Assembly: GCA_029204225.1 (NCBI GenBank)
Contig: CM055095.1
Location: forward strand, 74,701,501-74,765,500
Direction: 5' to 3'
From: Diphasiastrum complanatum
Lineage: Eukaryota; Streptophyta; Lycopodiopsida; Lycopodiales; Lycopodiaceae
DNA: 64,000 bases
Shown here piece after piece: positions 32,405 through 45,689 of the stretch. The position numbers and the translations under genes were made by a program. Position 1 is the first letter of the stretch. Every line of letters starts with the position of its first letter. The notes beneath the pieces are model-generated. The model saw only the letters and a program-made list of their open reading frames with translations, was not told the DNA's origin and ran no database searches.

Positions 32405-32498
32405 TGAGCCTTGAAGGTACTTGTCTTTCTCTTGATGTTCTCCTTGGCTTTTGACTTGATGAAGGTCCATCATCACCACCATCCAAAGTAGGATCCAA

Positions 32499-33013
32499 AT
32501 CACCCTAAATCACCAAGATTTGAAATTATCTCATAAATTCTCTTCTAGCACTTATCCAAGCAAATCAACACATATAATCATGGAATCTTGATCAACCTAT
32601 GATCTATCCTCAATCTAATGACTTTTGCCACTTCCTAAGATTGAAACACACTCAAATGAGGTCCATCAACCTCACTATCTAGAGATCCAATCAAAATTAG
32701 GGTTTTGACAAAATCACAAAAAATTGACTATTCCAAATCTACATGCAAATGCTGAAAATTTTATATGCAATCTATAAGCCACCACTTAGGCTGAACCAAT
32801 GATCCAAAAATCGGCCAAATCCAGTATGTGAATTCAAAAATCGGAATTGAACAAGTATATTGACCTATTTAGTGTTTTGATCTACAAAAGATCCAATCTA
32901 CAAAAGCAAAAAATCCAATTTTGGTGTAGAATCCTCTCTAGTATGCTCTAGACTTGATATCTTCACCAAATCATTGATAGATATGATTTCCTCCTTCATA
33001 ACCTGAAACACAA
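32499..33013 (-). other. F leader, no gene
   Basis: AT-rich untranslated sequence between primer site and the truncated pol. It is homologous in the region next to the primer site to 45824-46300 (D3 leader). No coding potential is seen. Confidence 0.7.
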
Positions 33014-33025
33014 GCTCTGATACCA
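33014..33025 (-). promoter_or_regulatory. Primer binding site of F
   Basis: TGGTATCAGAGC on the - strand immediately inside the 5' LTR. Confidence 0.92.
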
Positions 33026-33681
33026 TGTGAAAGATTTTAGATCCTTAAGATCCAATCTACTTGAATGATCTTTGGTTAGAAAGAGAAATACACTACCAAT
33101 CTCACCAATGTAGAAAAATCAGCATCTACACACAATTTGAGATGCAAACACTAATAGAACTTGATCAAACTTGAATGAAATGATTATGTACTATTACTGT
33201 CCATACAAAACCAGCAAGCTACTGTATTTCACACGTGTGGATTCAAAAATAGCAGATATAGATCATTCTACACATAGAATTGCAAGCAATCACCAAGATA
33301 GTGCACCAATGGATAGTAGAACCCAAGAGAACCATGTATAAGCATGAAATGAGATAGAGAAGAGAGAAGATTACTCTCTCCATGAGTTACATCCTTTTAT
33401 AGCAGGTCCAAACCCCCTATTTGGCCACTTGGCTTTCCCACCAAAATGCTAACCCTACCAATTTTGGGTCTAAATTCAATGTACCCAACATATTCAAATT
33501 GAATCTACTCAAATTCGCATTCTATCTTTCCCACACTTTCAAAAAGTGTTTATTCAAATGAAATTTAGACTAATGAACTTCGAAAAGTCAACCTCTAAGT
33601 CTAAAACAAGTTTTGGCCTCAATATGCCAAATATGGAAATATTACAAAATGTGATGAAACTAGTTGAATGAATCTTTCACA
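33026..33681 (-). repeat. 5' LTR of F
   Basis: 656 bp with TGTGAAAG/CTTTCACA ends. G-box TTTCACACGTGTGG at 33227-33240. The right flank CATTG completes the target duplication. Confidence 0.93.
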
Positions 33682-34652
33682 CATTGCTTTTCAACAACAA
33701 TATCGATCTGATAAAAGAGGACAAGAAAATACTATCTTCTAAATTCGACATGACCGATCTAGGCAAAGCTCATTTCTGCCTTGGTATACAAATTCACAGA
33801 GACAGAAAACAAAAGTTGTCTACATTACACAGAGGTACATCTACAACATGTTAGTTAGATATAATTTGACTAATTGCAAGTTAGCTCTCTCAGCAATGGA
33901 ACCAGGTCTCAAATTGTCAAAGGACTAGTGTCCCCAAACAATATATGAGAAGCAACAAATGCGCGAGTATCCTTACCATTCTATAGGAGCTCTTATGTAC
34001 GCCATGATCTGTACCAGACCAGACATAGCTTTTGCAGTCAACTATCTTAATAAGTTTATGACTAATCCTGGTGTAATACATAAGAAGGCTCTTATCAGAT
34101 TCATGAGGTATCTTTGAGCTACTATGGAATTTTGCATTTGTTATGGAGCAGTCGACAACGACAAACTCAATTTACTCAGTGGTTACATATGCAAGTTGGG
34201 CTGGAGATGTAGATACTCATAAATCCAGTTTCGGATTTACATTCTTCCTCAACAATGGTCCAATTTCTTGGAACAGTTGCAAGCAATCTTCAATAGCTCT
34301 GTTTTCCACTGAATCAGAGTATATCGCAGCCTCTCAAGCTAAAAAGAAAGCAATTTGGTTGAGAAATTTACTCTCAGATATTGGTCTGAATCAATATGCT
34401 CCGACGACATTATTTTGTGATAATCAAAGTGCCATTGCTTTATCAGACAACCCTAGATTTCATTCTAGGAGTAAGCATATTGAACTGAAGTATCATTTCG
34501 TCAGAAGCAAAGTTCTCAACAAAGAGGTCAGACTGCAGTACTGTAGAACGTAAGACATGACAGCAGACATTTTAACCAAAGCATTAAGTTTGGATACACA
34601 CAGAAGATTCTGTGTAGAATTAAGTTTGAAGGTCAAGACATTCAAGGATTCG
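33682..34652 (+). pseudogene. E pol, part 2: RT end and RNase H
   Basis: Resumes the RT frame interrupted at 29540 (KKILSSKFDMTDLGKAHFCL, about 33730-33785), then frameshifts near 33830. RNase H is open from 34143 to 34553 (YASWAGDVDTHKSS, STESEYIAASQAKKKAIWLR, FCDNQSAIALSDNP, SRSKHIELKYHFVRSK), TAA near 34551, then ADILTKALSLDTHRRFC up to the LTR at 34653. Confidence 0.88.
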
Positions 34653-35361
34653 TGTTGGATTAGTCTCCTTCTTACTAATCGACTAATCGGTTTCAATTTT
34701 CATCCATTGTTTATCCAGTTCTGCGAATTTTTCCGTGTTCTTTTACAGTCTGCAGATTTACAAGTGTTTTTACACAGTCTGCAAAAATACACGGATTTAC
34801 GAGTCAATTTCCTGAAATAATCGCAAACAATTTTCAATAGCTTTGTCTTCCACTGAACCAGAGTATATCACAGTCTCTCAAGCTAAAAAAAAAACAATTT
34901 GGTTGAGGAATTTACTTTCAGATATCAGTCTAAATCAATATGCTCTGACGACATTATTTTGTGATAATCAAAGTGCCATTGCTTTATCAGCTAGCCCTAG
35001 ATTTCATTCTAGGAGTAAGCACATTGAACTGAAGTATCATTTCGTCAGAAGCAAAGTTCATAATGAAGAGGTCAGACTGCAGTACTGTAGAACGCAAGAT
35101 ATGACAGCAGATATTTTTACCAAAGCATTAAGTTTGGATACACACAGAAGATTTTGTGTAGAATTAAGTTTGAAGGTCAAGGCATTCAAGGATTTGTGTT
35201 GGATTAGTCTCCTTCTTACTAATCGACTAATCGGTTTTAATCTTCATCCATTGTTTATCCAGTTCTACAGATTTTCTCGTGTTCTTTTATAGTCTGCAGA
35301 TTTACAAGTGTTTTTACATAGTCTACAGAAATACACGGATTTACGAGTCAAGATTTACGAG
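34274..35361 (+). repeat. Tandem duplication of 544 bp spanning RNase H and LTR start
   Basis: The stretch from about 34274 (GCAATCTTCAATAGCTCTG) to 34817 repeats as 34818-35361 with a constant offset of 544 bp: RNase H CDNQSA motif, TKAL tail, LTR start TGTTGGATTAGTC at 34653 and 35197, and GAGTCAA at 34801 and 35345. The copies differ by scattered substitutions, so the duplication is not recent or joins two related elements. The second copy keeps an open RNase H (34843-35292). Confidence 0.92.
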
Positions 35362-35668
35362 TAAAAATGCAGTGTTGTTTTTTTCGCATTTTAGTGACAC
35401 TGACACTTGTCAGAAATTACAAGTAAATATGCAAAGTCGCATTTTTCACTTTTTTCAAAGTGCCTCAAATGTTAAGGGAATGACTCTGGCAAAGTGTGGG
35501 GCTACCCTAAATGGGATTTAAGGACATTGTCGTCTTTTTCGCAAAATCCCGACACTGTTTTTTTTTTTTTCGCATTTGGTAGTTTTAGTTCATTTCTGCA
35601 GAGTGACAGTTTCAGTTCATTTATGCAGAGAGACTATTTACGGCCAATTTCCAACGCTTATCAACAAT
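35197..35668 (+). repeat. 3' LTR of E (second start), truncated
   Basis: Parallels 25076-25536 of the 5' LTR, including AAAATGCAGTGT and TGACTCTGGCAAAGTGTGGGGCTACCC-type sequence, and stops at ATCAACAATT. A first, short LTR start lies at 34653-34817 in the duplicated unit. Confidence 0.82.
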
Positions 35669-37615
35669 TAGGATTGGATTAGCCTAATCTACCTAATCTT
35701 AGTTTTAGTACTAGGATCAGAGAGAGATTGATTGAGTGGAAGCAATTATGCTATTAGAGATAAGTTGGATTGGAAAAACTGTTGAGAGTGAATTTTATTC
35801 GTCTCAGAGATTTCTCGGTACTCATGAGAAATATGAAATATTTTGTAGCTTAGATCTCAGTGAAATACATGTGAGTTTTGGCGAAATTTGCTAGGTATGA
35901 ATGTGTTTATGTACTGGGTCATAGTGAGATTATTCTCATATGTGCATGGTTAATCTTGTATGAATCTACTATGTAATCCTAGTTACTAAGGTTATCTGGT
36001 GCACTTAACCTAGTCGGCGAGAACATAAGCATATGATCAAGTATTGTTTTGACAGATACTTGTAGAGTTAACAAATCTTTGTAGAGAAGATTTATGGATT
36101 AACTTATAAATGATTTGGGTAAGGATCTAAATGTGGTGTTATACTAGTTCTTCACCTAGATATTTGAGATTTCTGAATCATTGGCAATTAACTTGAGTAG
36201 TTGATTACTCCAGAGTAAAATTAATTGGTAAAACGATCAATGTGATGTGGATTCACCAGAAACTGATGGTTTTGAGTTATATTGCTTGTAAGATGCATGA
36301 TTAGTGAATCATTTGGGTTCATCAGTTAAAATTATGTGCATTGGATATACAATATTCTTAGGATAGAGTATTCTTTAAGTAAGGAATAGACTCAGCTCAT
36401 TAGTGATTGTATCCCAGAGAGCTCAAATGGATAACGAATCATAATGAATCCAAGAAGAATAACTGAATTGATTTTCAGCAAGACTTTGGGTATCTAGATT
36501 TGATTCTAGACAAGAATCTAAAGTTTTTTTTGTAGTTGAAGATGATTGTCATTATCATTTTGATGGCTTTCTGTCTTTAATCATCAATGGTATATAGAAC
36601 TTGGAAATCTAGCACTTATTTTAGAGGATCCTTTTAGGAGAATGTTCCTAAAATCCCGTATTTTCCTGTCGGGAAAGTTTTTGAAATGATTCTTACTTTT
36701 TCCGAGTTATGTCGGACATATACTCCAGTATCTTGTAAATGACTAAGTATGGTTTTGGATTCCAGGAAATTATGGTGACGATTCTTAAGTGTGATAAATT
36801 ATTCTTGACCTATTATATGAGTAAGAATTCGAATCAGTGTTTTGAATCTCTCTCCTCCAGTATTTTATTTGAGGACATATGGATCTCATAGACATTCTCA
36901 CAAGATAAGTATTTTATTTGTGGATAATTTATTTAATTAGTGGATGCTATTCTGCTACAAGTTATGGTCTATAGATTCTTGAGTACAGTTCTTCATTTGA
37001 TTGGATCTCCAATTATCATAGGAGATAGACAAATCTATTAAGATGAATAAATGCTATTTTCTTGTATTTGGTGCTAGAAACAGGAGCATTTAACTCAAAT
37101 GAGTATCTGGGATACTCAGAGCTGAGTTCTAATCATTCTATATCTTAAAGATTTTCCTAGAGATTCTAATTGAATGAATTATCATATTTTAGAATTTGGA
37201 TTCTAAGGATATTTGTACTTGAAAGCTTATGCATTATCTGTCAGAGTTGTGGATAATTTCAGACTATAATTATAATTATTTTATTATTATTTTTAACTTT
37301 GATCTCTTAAAATAGGTCATTTCACCCAGTGTTTCATGTAAGTGCTTTACATGAAGGTGATGTTACTAACTTGAGGTGAATGTAACCTTGATGGAAAAAA
37401 ATTTACGCTCAGTGTACTTTTCAAACTTGACTTGTACTCCAGTGCAGAGATTATCACTTGGTAAGTAGGATTATCTCTGAGTACTTGTTTGATGTGAAAG
37501 GTAGACTAAGAATAATAATTTTCTAGGTGGACATTGAAGGTTAAAAGAACTGTTCCTATTATTCTTTTCTATTTAGAGAGCTTCTAAGGATAGAAGCAGT
37601 TTAAGGAGGGAAGAA
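35669..37615. other. AT-rich region, no gene; probable inner part of a gypsy element
   Basis: No coding frame supported on either strand. The right edge ends in TTTAAGGAGGGAAGAA, a polypurine tract next to a TGTTATG LTR start, so this is likely the decayed 3' interior of a gypsy element. Confidence 0.45.
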
Positions 37616-38233
37616 TGTTATGTCCATGGCCAGTAAGTAGGATTCAGTATACTCCTAGTCTTGGATACATGGTACTCCAATAAATCAAGCTGTTAGTTAT
37701 GCCACGTCATATTGGATGTGACCCGAAAGTAACTAATATCCTTGTGAGGCCCAGAACACACTAAATGGAGTTAGTATAAGGTTTGGGAAAGTCAAGGCAT
37801 GTGTAGAGTTATCAATAGCAATTCTATGAATAGAGGAACTATGCATAGAGACTCTATTATGGAGAAACCTATGTATAGGGAGTTAGGGCCTTGCATGTCT
37901 ATGTGCACAAGTGGCTCATGGCTATATAAGAAGAGGCCAAACTCGCCCTACTCCTCATTGTGATCATTGATTCATTGCCAGGGTTTCACTCTACCTTCAT
38001 GCTTCCTATTCCTTGGCTTGGGAGTGAAGCTTCTAGAGTTGATTGGTTGCTTCTACTTGGTTGGGTGGTTGCTCCATAGTGTGTTTTCCATTGTGTTTTG
38101 TCTTGTAAGCAGGAGGGAGCTTCCCTTACACGAAGTAGCTCTTGGGAAATCAATGGTATAATCTGTGGTTGAGGAGTCACAATCTTAGGTGGTATAGGTC
38201 TCACTATCCATGTGAAGCAATTTTGTGCTCACA
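37616..38233 (+). repeat. Probable gypsy-type LTR
   Basis: Begins TGTTATGTCC directly after a purine tract (37601-37615). A consensus TATA box (GGCTATATAAGAAG) lies at 37920-37933, as expected inside an LTR. The right end is placed at CTCACA (38233) but there is no second copy to confirm it. Confidence 0.5.
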
Positions 38234-39415
38234 TCTTGCTAAGACTTTTTGATGGCATTGACGAGTCTTTTGATGATATTATATTTGGCAGGTCTTATCT
38301 TGAAGCATGATCAATATTTTCCTTCTAAAGAATCTTTTGATTTTGAGATAGAAAACTTACATTCATGTTTATGCTCTAGTTTTAAATGTTTCAAAGGCTT
38401 TGTTTATGAAAATTTTAGTCATATTTTTTTTACAAATTGTGCAATACACAGTAAGATTTTACATTATTATTTGAGAAAGGGATTTAACCATATTGTCTTA
38501 CAACAAATAAAATTTTTTCGTTATCAAGCTTATGAAACTTATACCTGCTTATGCACACCCAGACGAGGATACTTTTTGAATGTGTAATGTTTTGTAAAAG
38601 TGTTGTCCTAGATTTTTGAAAAACAATAAATGTTCAACAAAAATTAATAGGTCTTACTACAGTTGAAAAAGAGAAATTAATTATATGAGTATATGTGTGG
38701 ATAAGAATGTTATACCTATGCAGTGGTTGCAACATGTCTTATGATTAAGAAAAGTTTATAATTATGACTAGTAGTGAGGTTGCACCTCTATGAAAGAAAG
38801 CATACGATACCTCTATGAAAGAAAGCATTTAGTATGCCTACTTACAAATGTGGGTTGGCATGTGGCTCATGATTTGCTACCTCCCCTACTAACATGCACG
38901 GGTTATATGGTCTTTACATACCCTTGAGAATTTGAATTATGGAAGGAACTAGGGGGAAAAGACATTCATGAAAAAAAAATAAGAGATAATTAGAGAGAGG
39001 AATTTTTTTGAAGGGATTGGCTTCAAATCCAAGCTCTTCAATTATAGTTCTCATGTCGAGCTACCCAACAATTCTTGGAATGTACAAGACAAGGCAAGAG
39101 CTTGTTAATTATGCTCCAAAAACCAAGCTTGAATCAATAGCTTCTACTTCAAAAATGTTATGGCTATTCCATTTTCAAGATTTGTTGTCATGTATAAAGT
39201 TTCTCTTTCCTATAAATTTTCACTCCACTATTACATTTTCTGCATTTTGAAGACAATTGGAATTATATTTTTTAATTGATGTTGTTCTATTATCTTTTCA
39301 AATAAGGCTACCCTTGCTCTGAGTAAGGTCAAATTTGCAAAGTCAATGTTCACAGCTATTTGATCGTAGTAGAAGTTTTGAAATATAAAAGCATTAAAAT
39401 TTGTTTGAAGTTTTT
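38234..39415. other. Intergenic, nothing recognised
   Basis: AT-rich. The only longer frame (38249-38587) has no recognisable motif and a composition expected by chance. Confidence 0.5.
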
Positions 39416-39416
39416 G

Positions 39417-39537
39417 CAACTTGGCTACTAAGAGACACCGAATATTAAGTGGATAATGTATAATCAATCACAATTGCAACTTGGCTACTAAGAGACACCG
39501 AGTATTAAGTGGATAATGTATAAACAATCACAATTGC
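39417..39537 (+). repeat. Two-copy 60-bp tandem repeat
   Basis: The line CAACTTGGCTACTAAGAGAC... through CAATCACAATTG repeats with an exact 60-bp period (39417 and 39477) and about two differences. Confidence 0.95.
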
Positions 39538-39605
39538 AAACATTCAAGAGAAAAAAAACCAAGTATAGAAAAGTATCGTATATGAACGAAGCAAGCATTT
39601 AAACA

Positions 39606-40989
<1,384 letters not shown>

Positions 40990-41052
40990 TTGCCTGTTAA
41001 CAAGGAACGTGAGAAGTCTGCTAAGACTTTTTCGACCAAGGAAAATGTCTGG

Positions 41053-42133
41053 TGTTCCATTTGTACGGGCAATCACACAACAAACGAATGTCCACAATTG
41101 AAAAAAGGAATACAAACTAGTATTTTGCCATTTGTGCAATTCACATGATCATGAGACTTCTTATTGCCATTTTAATCTGCGGATTATCCAGCAACGATAT
41201 GCCCAAATGAGATATTGGTAACTCCATTATGGAAAGGATTCTGCAGCAAAACCTCATCAATCTGCTCTTGGGTATCCGGAGAGACTACCTTTACCAACCC
41301 CACAACCACAACTGGCTCCTCTTGCTAATCTGATGGAACCAAAACCTTACAGAGGTAACGAATAATGGAATTACAGTAATGATCATGAAAGTGGACCTTC
41401 AGAACAGTATGCTATTTATGCTGCCGCACAACAACAGGCATCTAGAAATTGGACCAAAGCGCCGCTTGAATGCTTTGCATGTGGAGAAAATCACAGAGCT
41501 GCAAAATGTCCAATCAAAGGCAAATTTGTACCATTCGGTCGTGAATGTGGTTATGGGAATTGCTATAAGGAGTGTCTAGCAAGACCAAAGCTGCCACCGG
41601 CTGCAGCTCTCGTAAATTTGATAACAATCAAGCAAAGACTAACAGTTCAACCTGAACCAAGTATACCCTTGATGGTGGTTACTAGAGCTCAGAAGCAAAA
41701 AGTAGTTATAGTAGATTCAGTATTTGCTGATTCTATACCATTGACTGATATGCCAACAACATCTGGAGTCTATCCAAATCTCCACATAGAAAAGAGGAGA
41801 TATTAGGATATGAGGCAGTGGATTAAACATTTGCAAGAAGAAGAGGAGCTTGAAGCCGCTAAGGCAGCAGCCAAAATCTATTCTTCACCTATGCAACCAC
41901 CGAATAATCCACGAACGTATATGAATACTCAGTTGCATCATCATGAAGAACCCTTCAAGATGACTGAACCGGAAGCATCGCAAACAGAGTTACTCATGAA
42001 TATTCTATCTAGTAAGATAGATATTACATTGGGAGAATTTCTGAAGTTGGTACCGAAAGCAAAAGAAGTATTGGCGCAGAAGTTAACTCGGATCGAACTA
42101 GAAGCCCATCAGGAACCACTTTTTTGTGCTTGA
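41053..42133 (+). pseudogene. H gag with several zinc knuckles
   Basis: Three Cys-His boxes: CSICTGNHTTNEC (41053-41091, CX2CX3HX4C), CHLCNSHDHETSYC (41126-41167, CX2CX4HX4C, a different frame) and CFACGENHRAAKC (41470-41508, CX2CX3HX4C), followed by a Cys-rich CGYGNCYKEC. Open pieces at 41379-41579, 41618-41806 and 41810-42133. The last has an acidic KHLQEEEELEAAKAAAK helix and ILSSKIDITLGEFLKLVPKA. Stops and shifts between them show decay. Confidence 0.7.
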
Positions 42134-42239
42134 TTTGAAGAATCTAATGAAGTACTCCATGTTGGAGCAGCCTGGGAAAGTGAGCAAAAAAATATCACTC
42201 TACCGATACAACATAGACAATTCTCTAAAGAAGCAGCCG

Positions 42240-42648
42240 TGATAGATGGAGGTTCAGGAGTTAACCTGATTTCAACGAAGCTATGTGCAAAGTGGGGCCT
42301 TTGAAGCCTGCGACTTTTGCCATTAAGCTAGCTGATCAAACAACAGTTCGTCTGCGAGGAATGGTTGAAGACATCTTTGTCAAAATTGCTGGAGTTCAGT
42401 TTGTCATTACTTTTGTAGTAATGGACTTACCTGACGCACCAAATGTCTACCGAGTCCTACTGGGATGCCCATGGTTACGAGTTGCACAAGTAATTCATAA
42501 CTGGGGTACCAGGAAAATCACTTTTGAGAATCGTGAACGTGCAGTCAAAGTTGATTCGATCACTTGGACTATCAAACCAGTAGCTCAAAAAGAGGATGAT
42601 GATTCATCAACAACGGATCATACCTGTGACCGACCAGTAAAAAATTAG
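42240..42648 (+). pseudogene. H aspartic protease
   Basis: IDGGSGVNLIS near 42242-42275 corresponds to the active-site DGGS loop of plant gypsy proteases. A shift follows at about 42290-42300, then an open frame 42283-42648 with LADQTTVRLRGMVEDIFVKI, VMDLPDAPNVYRVLLGCPWL, VIHNWGTRKITFE, the C-terminal half of the fold. Decayed. Confidence 0.75.
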
Positions 42649-43469
42649 GGAGTTCATTATGACTCTCAAACTGATACTGTCAATTGGAATCAAGCTCTTG
42701 CAACAATTGATTGTACAACAGACTATATGTGTCAACAAGATAATCAGTCCGACTTGAGCGAGATTTCATTATTGGATCAAACTTTGGATACACCGATCAC
42801 CTTTCCTTCGAATGTGCTGAATGTAGCTTGGATATCAACGAAACCCATACCAGATCCGATTGAAGATGAACTTATTCATGTGAGTCACGCCTTGACTTAT
42901 GATGACAATGCATAACTTACTAATGAACATGTTCTAAATCACATGGATCCTACCAGATTTGGAATACGTGATATTCTCCATGAACCAACAATTTAACCGC
43001 CAAAAGCGGTTATATTGAAGGAAGACAATATTACAGGATCAATGACGAAGAAACAAGCTAAGCAACATTATAATACGGTCCTAAAATGAGAAAATCCACC
43101 TCAAAAGGTTGATTCAAAAGGATGTGCCACCCTTATTGAAGAAAGGCAAAGGAAAGTCAAGGATGATTCTTCAAGTCAGAGTTTTCGTGAGACATCACCG
43201 TCCAAGAAGTCATCACCTTCAAAGAAGAATCCATCTTCTCGAAAGTCATCGCCTCCATGATCGAATCCTGCTAAGAAAGCTAAGCGAAGACCCAAGACTA
43301 GTCTTTTGGCAAAGAACAATTAGATGAAGTCCAACATGATATGCTAGAGCATTTCAAACGCTATACTTTGGATGATGTAGTTATCATGTTACCCAAAGCA
43401 CATCGTGAACCTAAAGAACAAGTGCCATAATCGAAAGATATTTACGATAGCCCAGCTAGGACGCAGCCT

Positions 43470-43859
43470 ATGAATATTGCTGAACCAAGAGAACCAGAAA
43501 AGATTGTACAAATTGGAGCACAACTTACTTCTGAACAGTTTCAAGCGCTACAGACATTGCTTATTAGGTATCAAGATTGCTTTGCTTGGACTTATAAAGA
43601 TCTCAAAGGGATTTTGACGTCAGTTATTGAGCATACCATACCCTTAATGCCTGATGTAGTTCCCAAGATCACAAGGTTCTATCGCTGTAATCCTAATGTT
43701 ATGGATATGATAAAGAAAGAGTTACAAAAATTGCTTGAAGCCGATTTCATTTATGAGATGGAGCACACGGAATGGGTTTCACCAATTGTCATTGTTCCTA
43801 AGAAGAGTGGAAAATTGAGAATTTGTGTGAATCTCAAAGCTTTGAACAAAGTGACGTGA
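43470..43859 (+). pseudogene. H reverse transcriptase, N-terminal part
   Basis: Open 129-codon frame: LLIRYQDCFAWTYKDLKGI, IEHTIPLMPDVVPK, LLEADFIYEMEHTEWVSPIV and KKSGKLRICVNLKALNKVT, the classic gypsy RT start. A TGA at 43857-43859 ends it and the palm motif is not found downstream, so the rest of pol is deleted. Confidence 0.9.
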
Positions 43860-44197
43860 AAGGATGATTGCCTTCCAACCTTGGCATTCGATCCGAATGA
43901 ACCAATGGCATCAGATAGTGTTAAAGATCAGCTGCCAATGGCAAGATTGTATTTCTATGCTGCAATGATGGGATGCTCCTGAGAATCTCGGTTCACAGCT
44001 TGGACAACTTCAAAGTGGATCGCCGGAGCCCATCGCTATTTTTTGCCACACAACCTGGATTTCAACACTGCCCAACTCGACTTCATGGAGAAGGTGCAGT
44101 ATCATTTAATAAGAATATGATGCGATGCCAATAAAATTCCACAGTAAATAAATCTCGCAGGTGTCGTGGGACTGCCACCAATTTTGGTGGGGGATAC

Positions 44198-45179
44198 TGT
44201 TGGAGGGTTTGTGGATCTTGAGGCAATCCTAACCTTAGTAAATAGTGAGAGGGATTTGGCACCCTGTGTGTGTAAGTCCAACCCGATGATCACATAGTTA
44301 TTTGATTAGTCACAAGTCAATAAAAGGACTTTAGGCCTTTTTGCGGGACTTTTAATGTCACAGGGCCTAAATGTCAAGTTAGTGAATAAAGTTGGGTCTC
44401 CCACCAAAATTGGCTCAAATTCAAACTCAAATTCGTTCCCTCCAATTATTGAATGGGTTCCCACTCTTTTTTAAGTTTGAATAGTTAGGGAGGTAGAAAT
44501 GGGCCAATAGGATTTTGAGGCCAAGGCCCTCATTGGTTCTCTTATGGAATGGATTTGTGAATGTCCTTGCTCTCTATCTCTTTTCCTCTGTCTCTCATAC
44601 TTTTGTTGTGTTGCTAATTATTGGATCTGAATGTTATTGGGAATTATCTTTATTATACTTTTTGTGAGAGAGAAAGGGAGAGAGAGAAAGAGTAAGCTAT
44701 CTTCATTGTAGATCGTAGGATTAATGGAGTAGTGTTAATGCTTAGGGTTAATGGATGTTAGAGTTAGATGTGAATCTTCCATTCATGCTGAAATCTGAGA
44801 TATGCTATCACTCTCATGGGAACGAACCTACACGTGACAACTAACTTCATCTCCTTGATGCTAGATTGCTTGGATCTTGGGTTGAGGATAGGCTAGGAAA
44901 GAAACCCACTACAAACGGCTGTCCACACAGTGAATTATGAAGCCACCACCGATGATTCTCCAAAACCACCAAAACTGCAAGTTTTTCTGAAGTTCTTTCT
45001 AGAATTCCCTTACGATCGTTCTAATCTTGCCTGAAGCTCCAAGCGAAGGAACTTTGTTGTCTCCTACCATCCGGACTGCCAACACCCCGTATGTCCTCTC
45101 TCCTGAGACACTTCTCATGCCATTTTTCTTGGTGAAAGATGTCGATGATGGTTCCACCGAATCGTGCATACCTGCAACA
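44198..45179 (+). repeat. 3' LTR of gypsy H
   Basis: Preceded by the purine-rich GGTGGGGGATAC (44186-44197). Ends TGTTG...CAACA are inverted repeats. 982 bp, single copy here. Confidence 0.65.
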
Positions 45180-45689
45180 CCCTACCGCTCACCAAGTTAA
45201 AATTCTGATATAATCTAGAGCAATATGCAGATCACATCAATCAATCACCATAACCACTCCTCACAAGCTCTCAAAGATGGCACAACAAAAGTTAATAAAT
45301 TACAAAGAAACATTGTACATATAGGAAAAGTCCCAAGTTGCATGGGCTGAACAGATGTCATTAAAATGATCTACCATCTGTCAAAACAAGCCCAATATGG
45401 CCTAAATAACTGACAAACCCAAGACACGTGCTCGAGTATAGCATAACAAAACCAAAATCCATTGTATAGACTAAATTCTCACCAAAGTGGCTACTCGGCT
45501 AACCCAAGTAGCCGACTATGGGACAAAGACCCGACTGATATATCGATGGCGGGTCAAGTCTCGATAACAACCAAATACAATAAACTAACTAATAGTACAT
45601 TTATTACAATATCACATTTGAAGATTACACAATTGAACCAGAACATTATTTTATGTTTTGGTTAATGTTTGATCAAGATCTATTAGAGT
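45180..45689. other. Intergenic, nothing recognised
   Basis: No gene supported. The frame at 45462-45665 has no features of a protein. Confidence 0.4.

Larger units (their letters stand above)
29541..33681 (-). mobile_element. Non-autonomous copia element F with orphan module and RNase H
   Basis: Minus-strand element with near-matching LTRs (29541-30190 and 33026-33681), primer site 33014-33025 and target duplication CATTG at 29536-29540 and 33682-33686. Reading in its own direction: leader, a duplicated pol-linker fragment, a segment of unknown origin, integrase C-terminal end, pol linker, orphan module, RNase H, 3' LTR. Gag, protease, integrase core and RT are missing. The clean duplication shows it was inserted by retrotransposition. 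Confidence 0.92.
25076..35668 (+). mobile_element. Degraded Ty1/copia element E, host of element F
   Basis: 5' LTR (truncated at its start) 25076-26299, primer site, gag, pol with many frameshifts, RNase H and a 3' LTR that starts twice because of a 544-bp tandem duplication and is itself truncated at 35668. Element F (29541-33681) sits inside RT with a CATTG duplication. E is related to family G at RNase H and at the LTR ends (TGTTGGATT; GTTTGGCTACGTAATCA). Confidence 0.85.
40990..45179 (+). mobile_element. Degraded Ty3/gypsy element H
   Basis: Gag zinc-finger region, protease and RT start on the + strand (41050-43859), then a large deletion of RT, RNase H and integrase, and a 982-bp 3' LTR. 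Left LTR not found. The protease DGGSGVNLI and the RT motif VSPIVIVPKK identify a plant gypsy element. Confidence 0.82.

Noticed and set aside
36480-37600. Hidden host gene between E and the gypsy LTR
   Set aside because: No frame above chance and no exon-like blocks. The purine tract at 37601-37615 points to a retroelement interior.
38249-38587. 112-codon frame next to the putative gypsy LTR
   Set aside because: No recognisable domain; Phe/Cys-rich composition expected from T-rich DNA.
39417-39537. CRISPR-like array or satellite
   Set aside because: Only two adjacent copies, no spacers, and a plant nuclear context.
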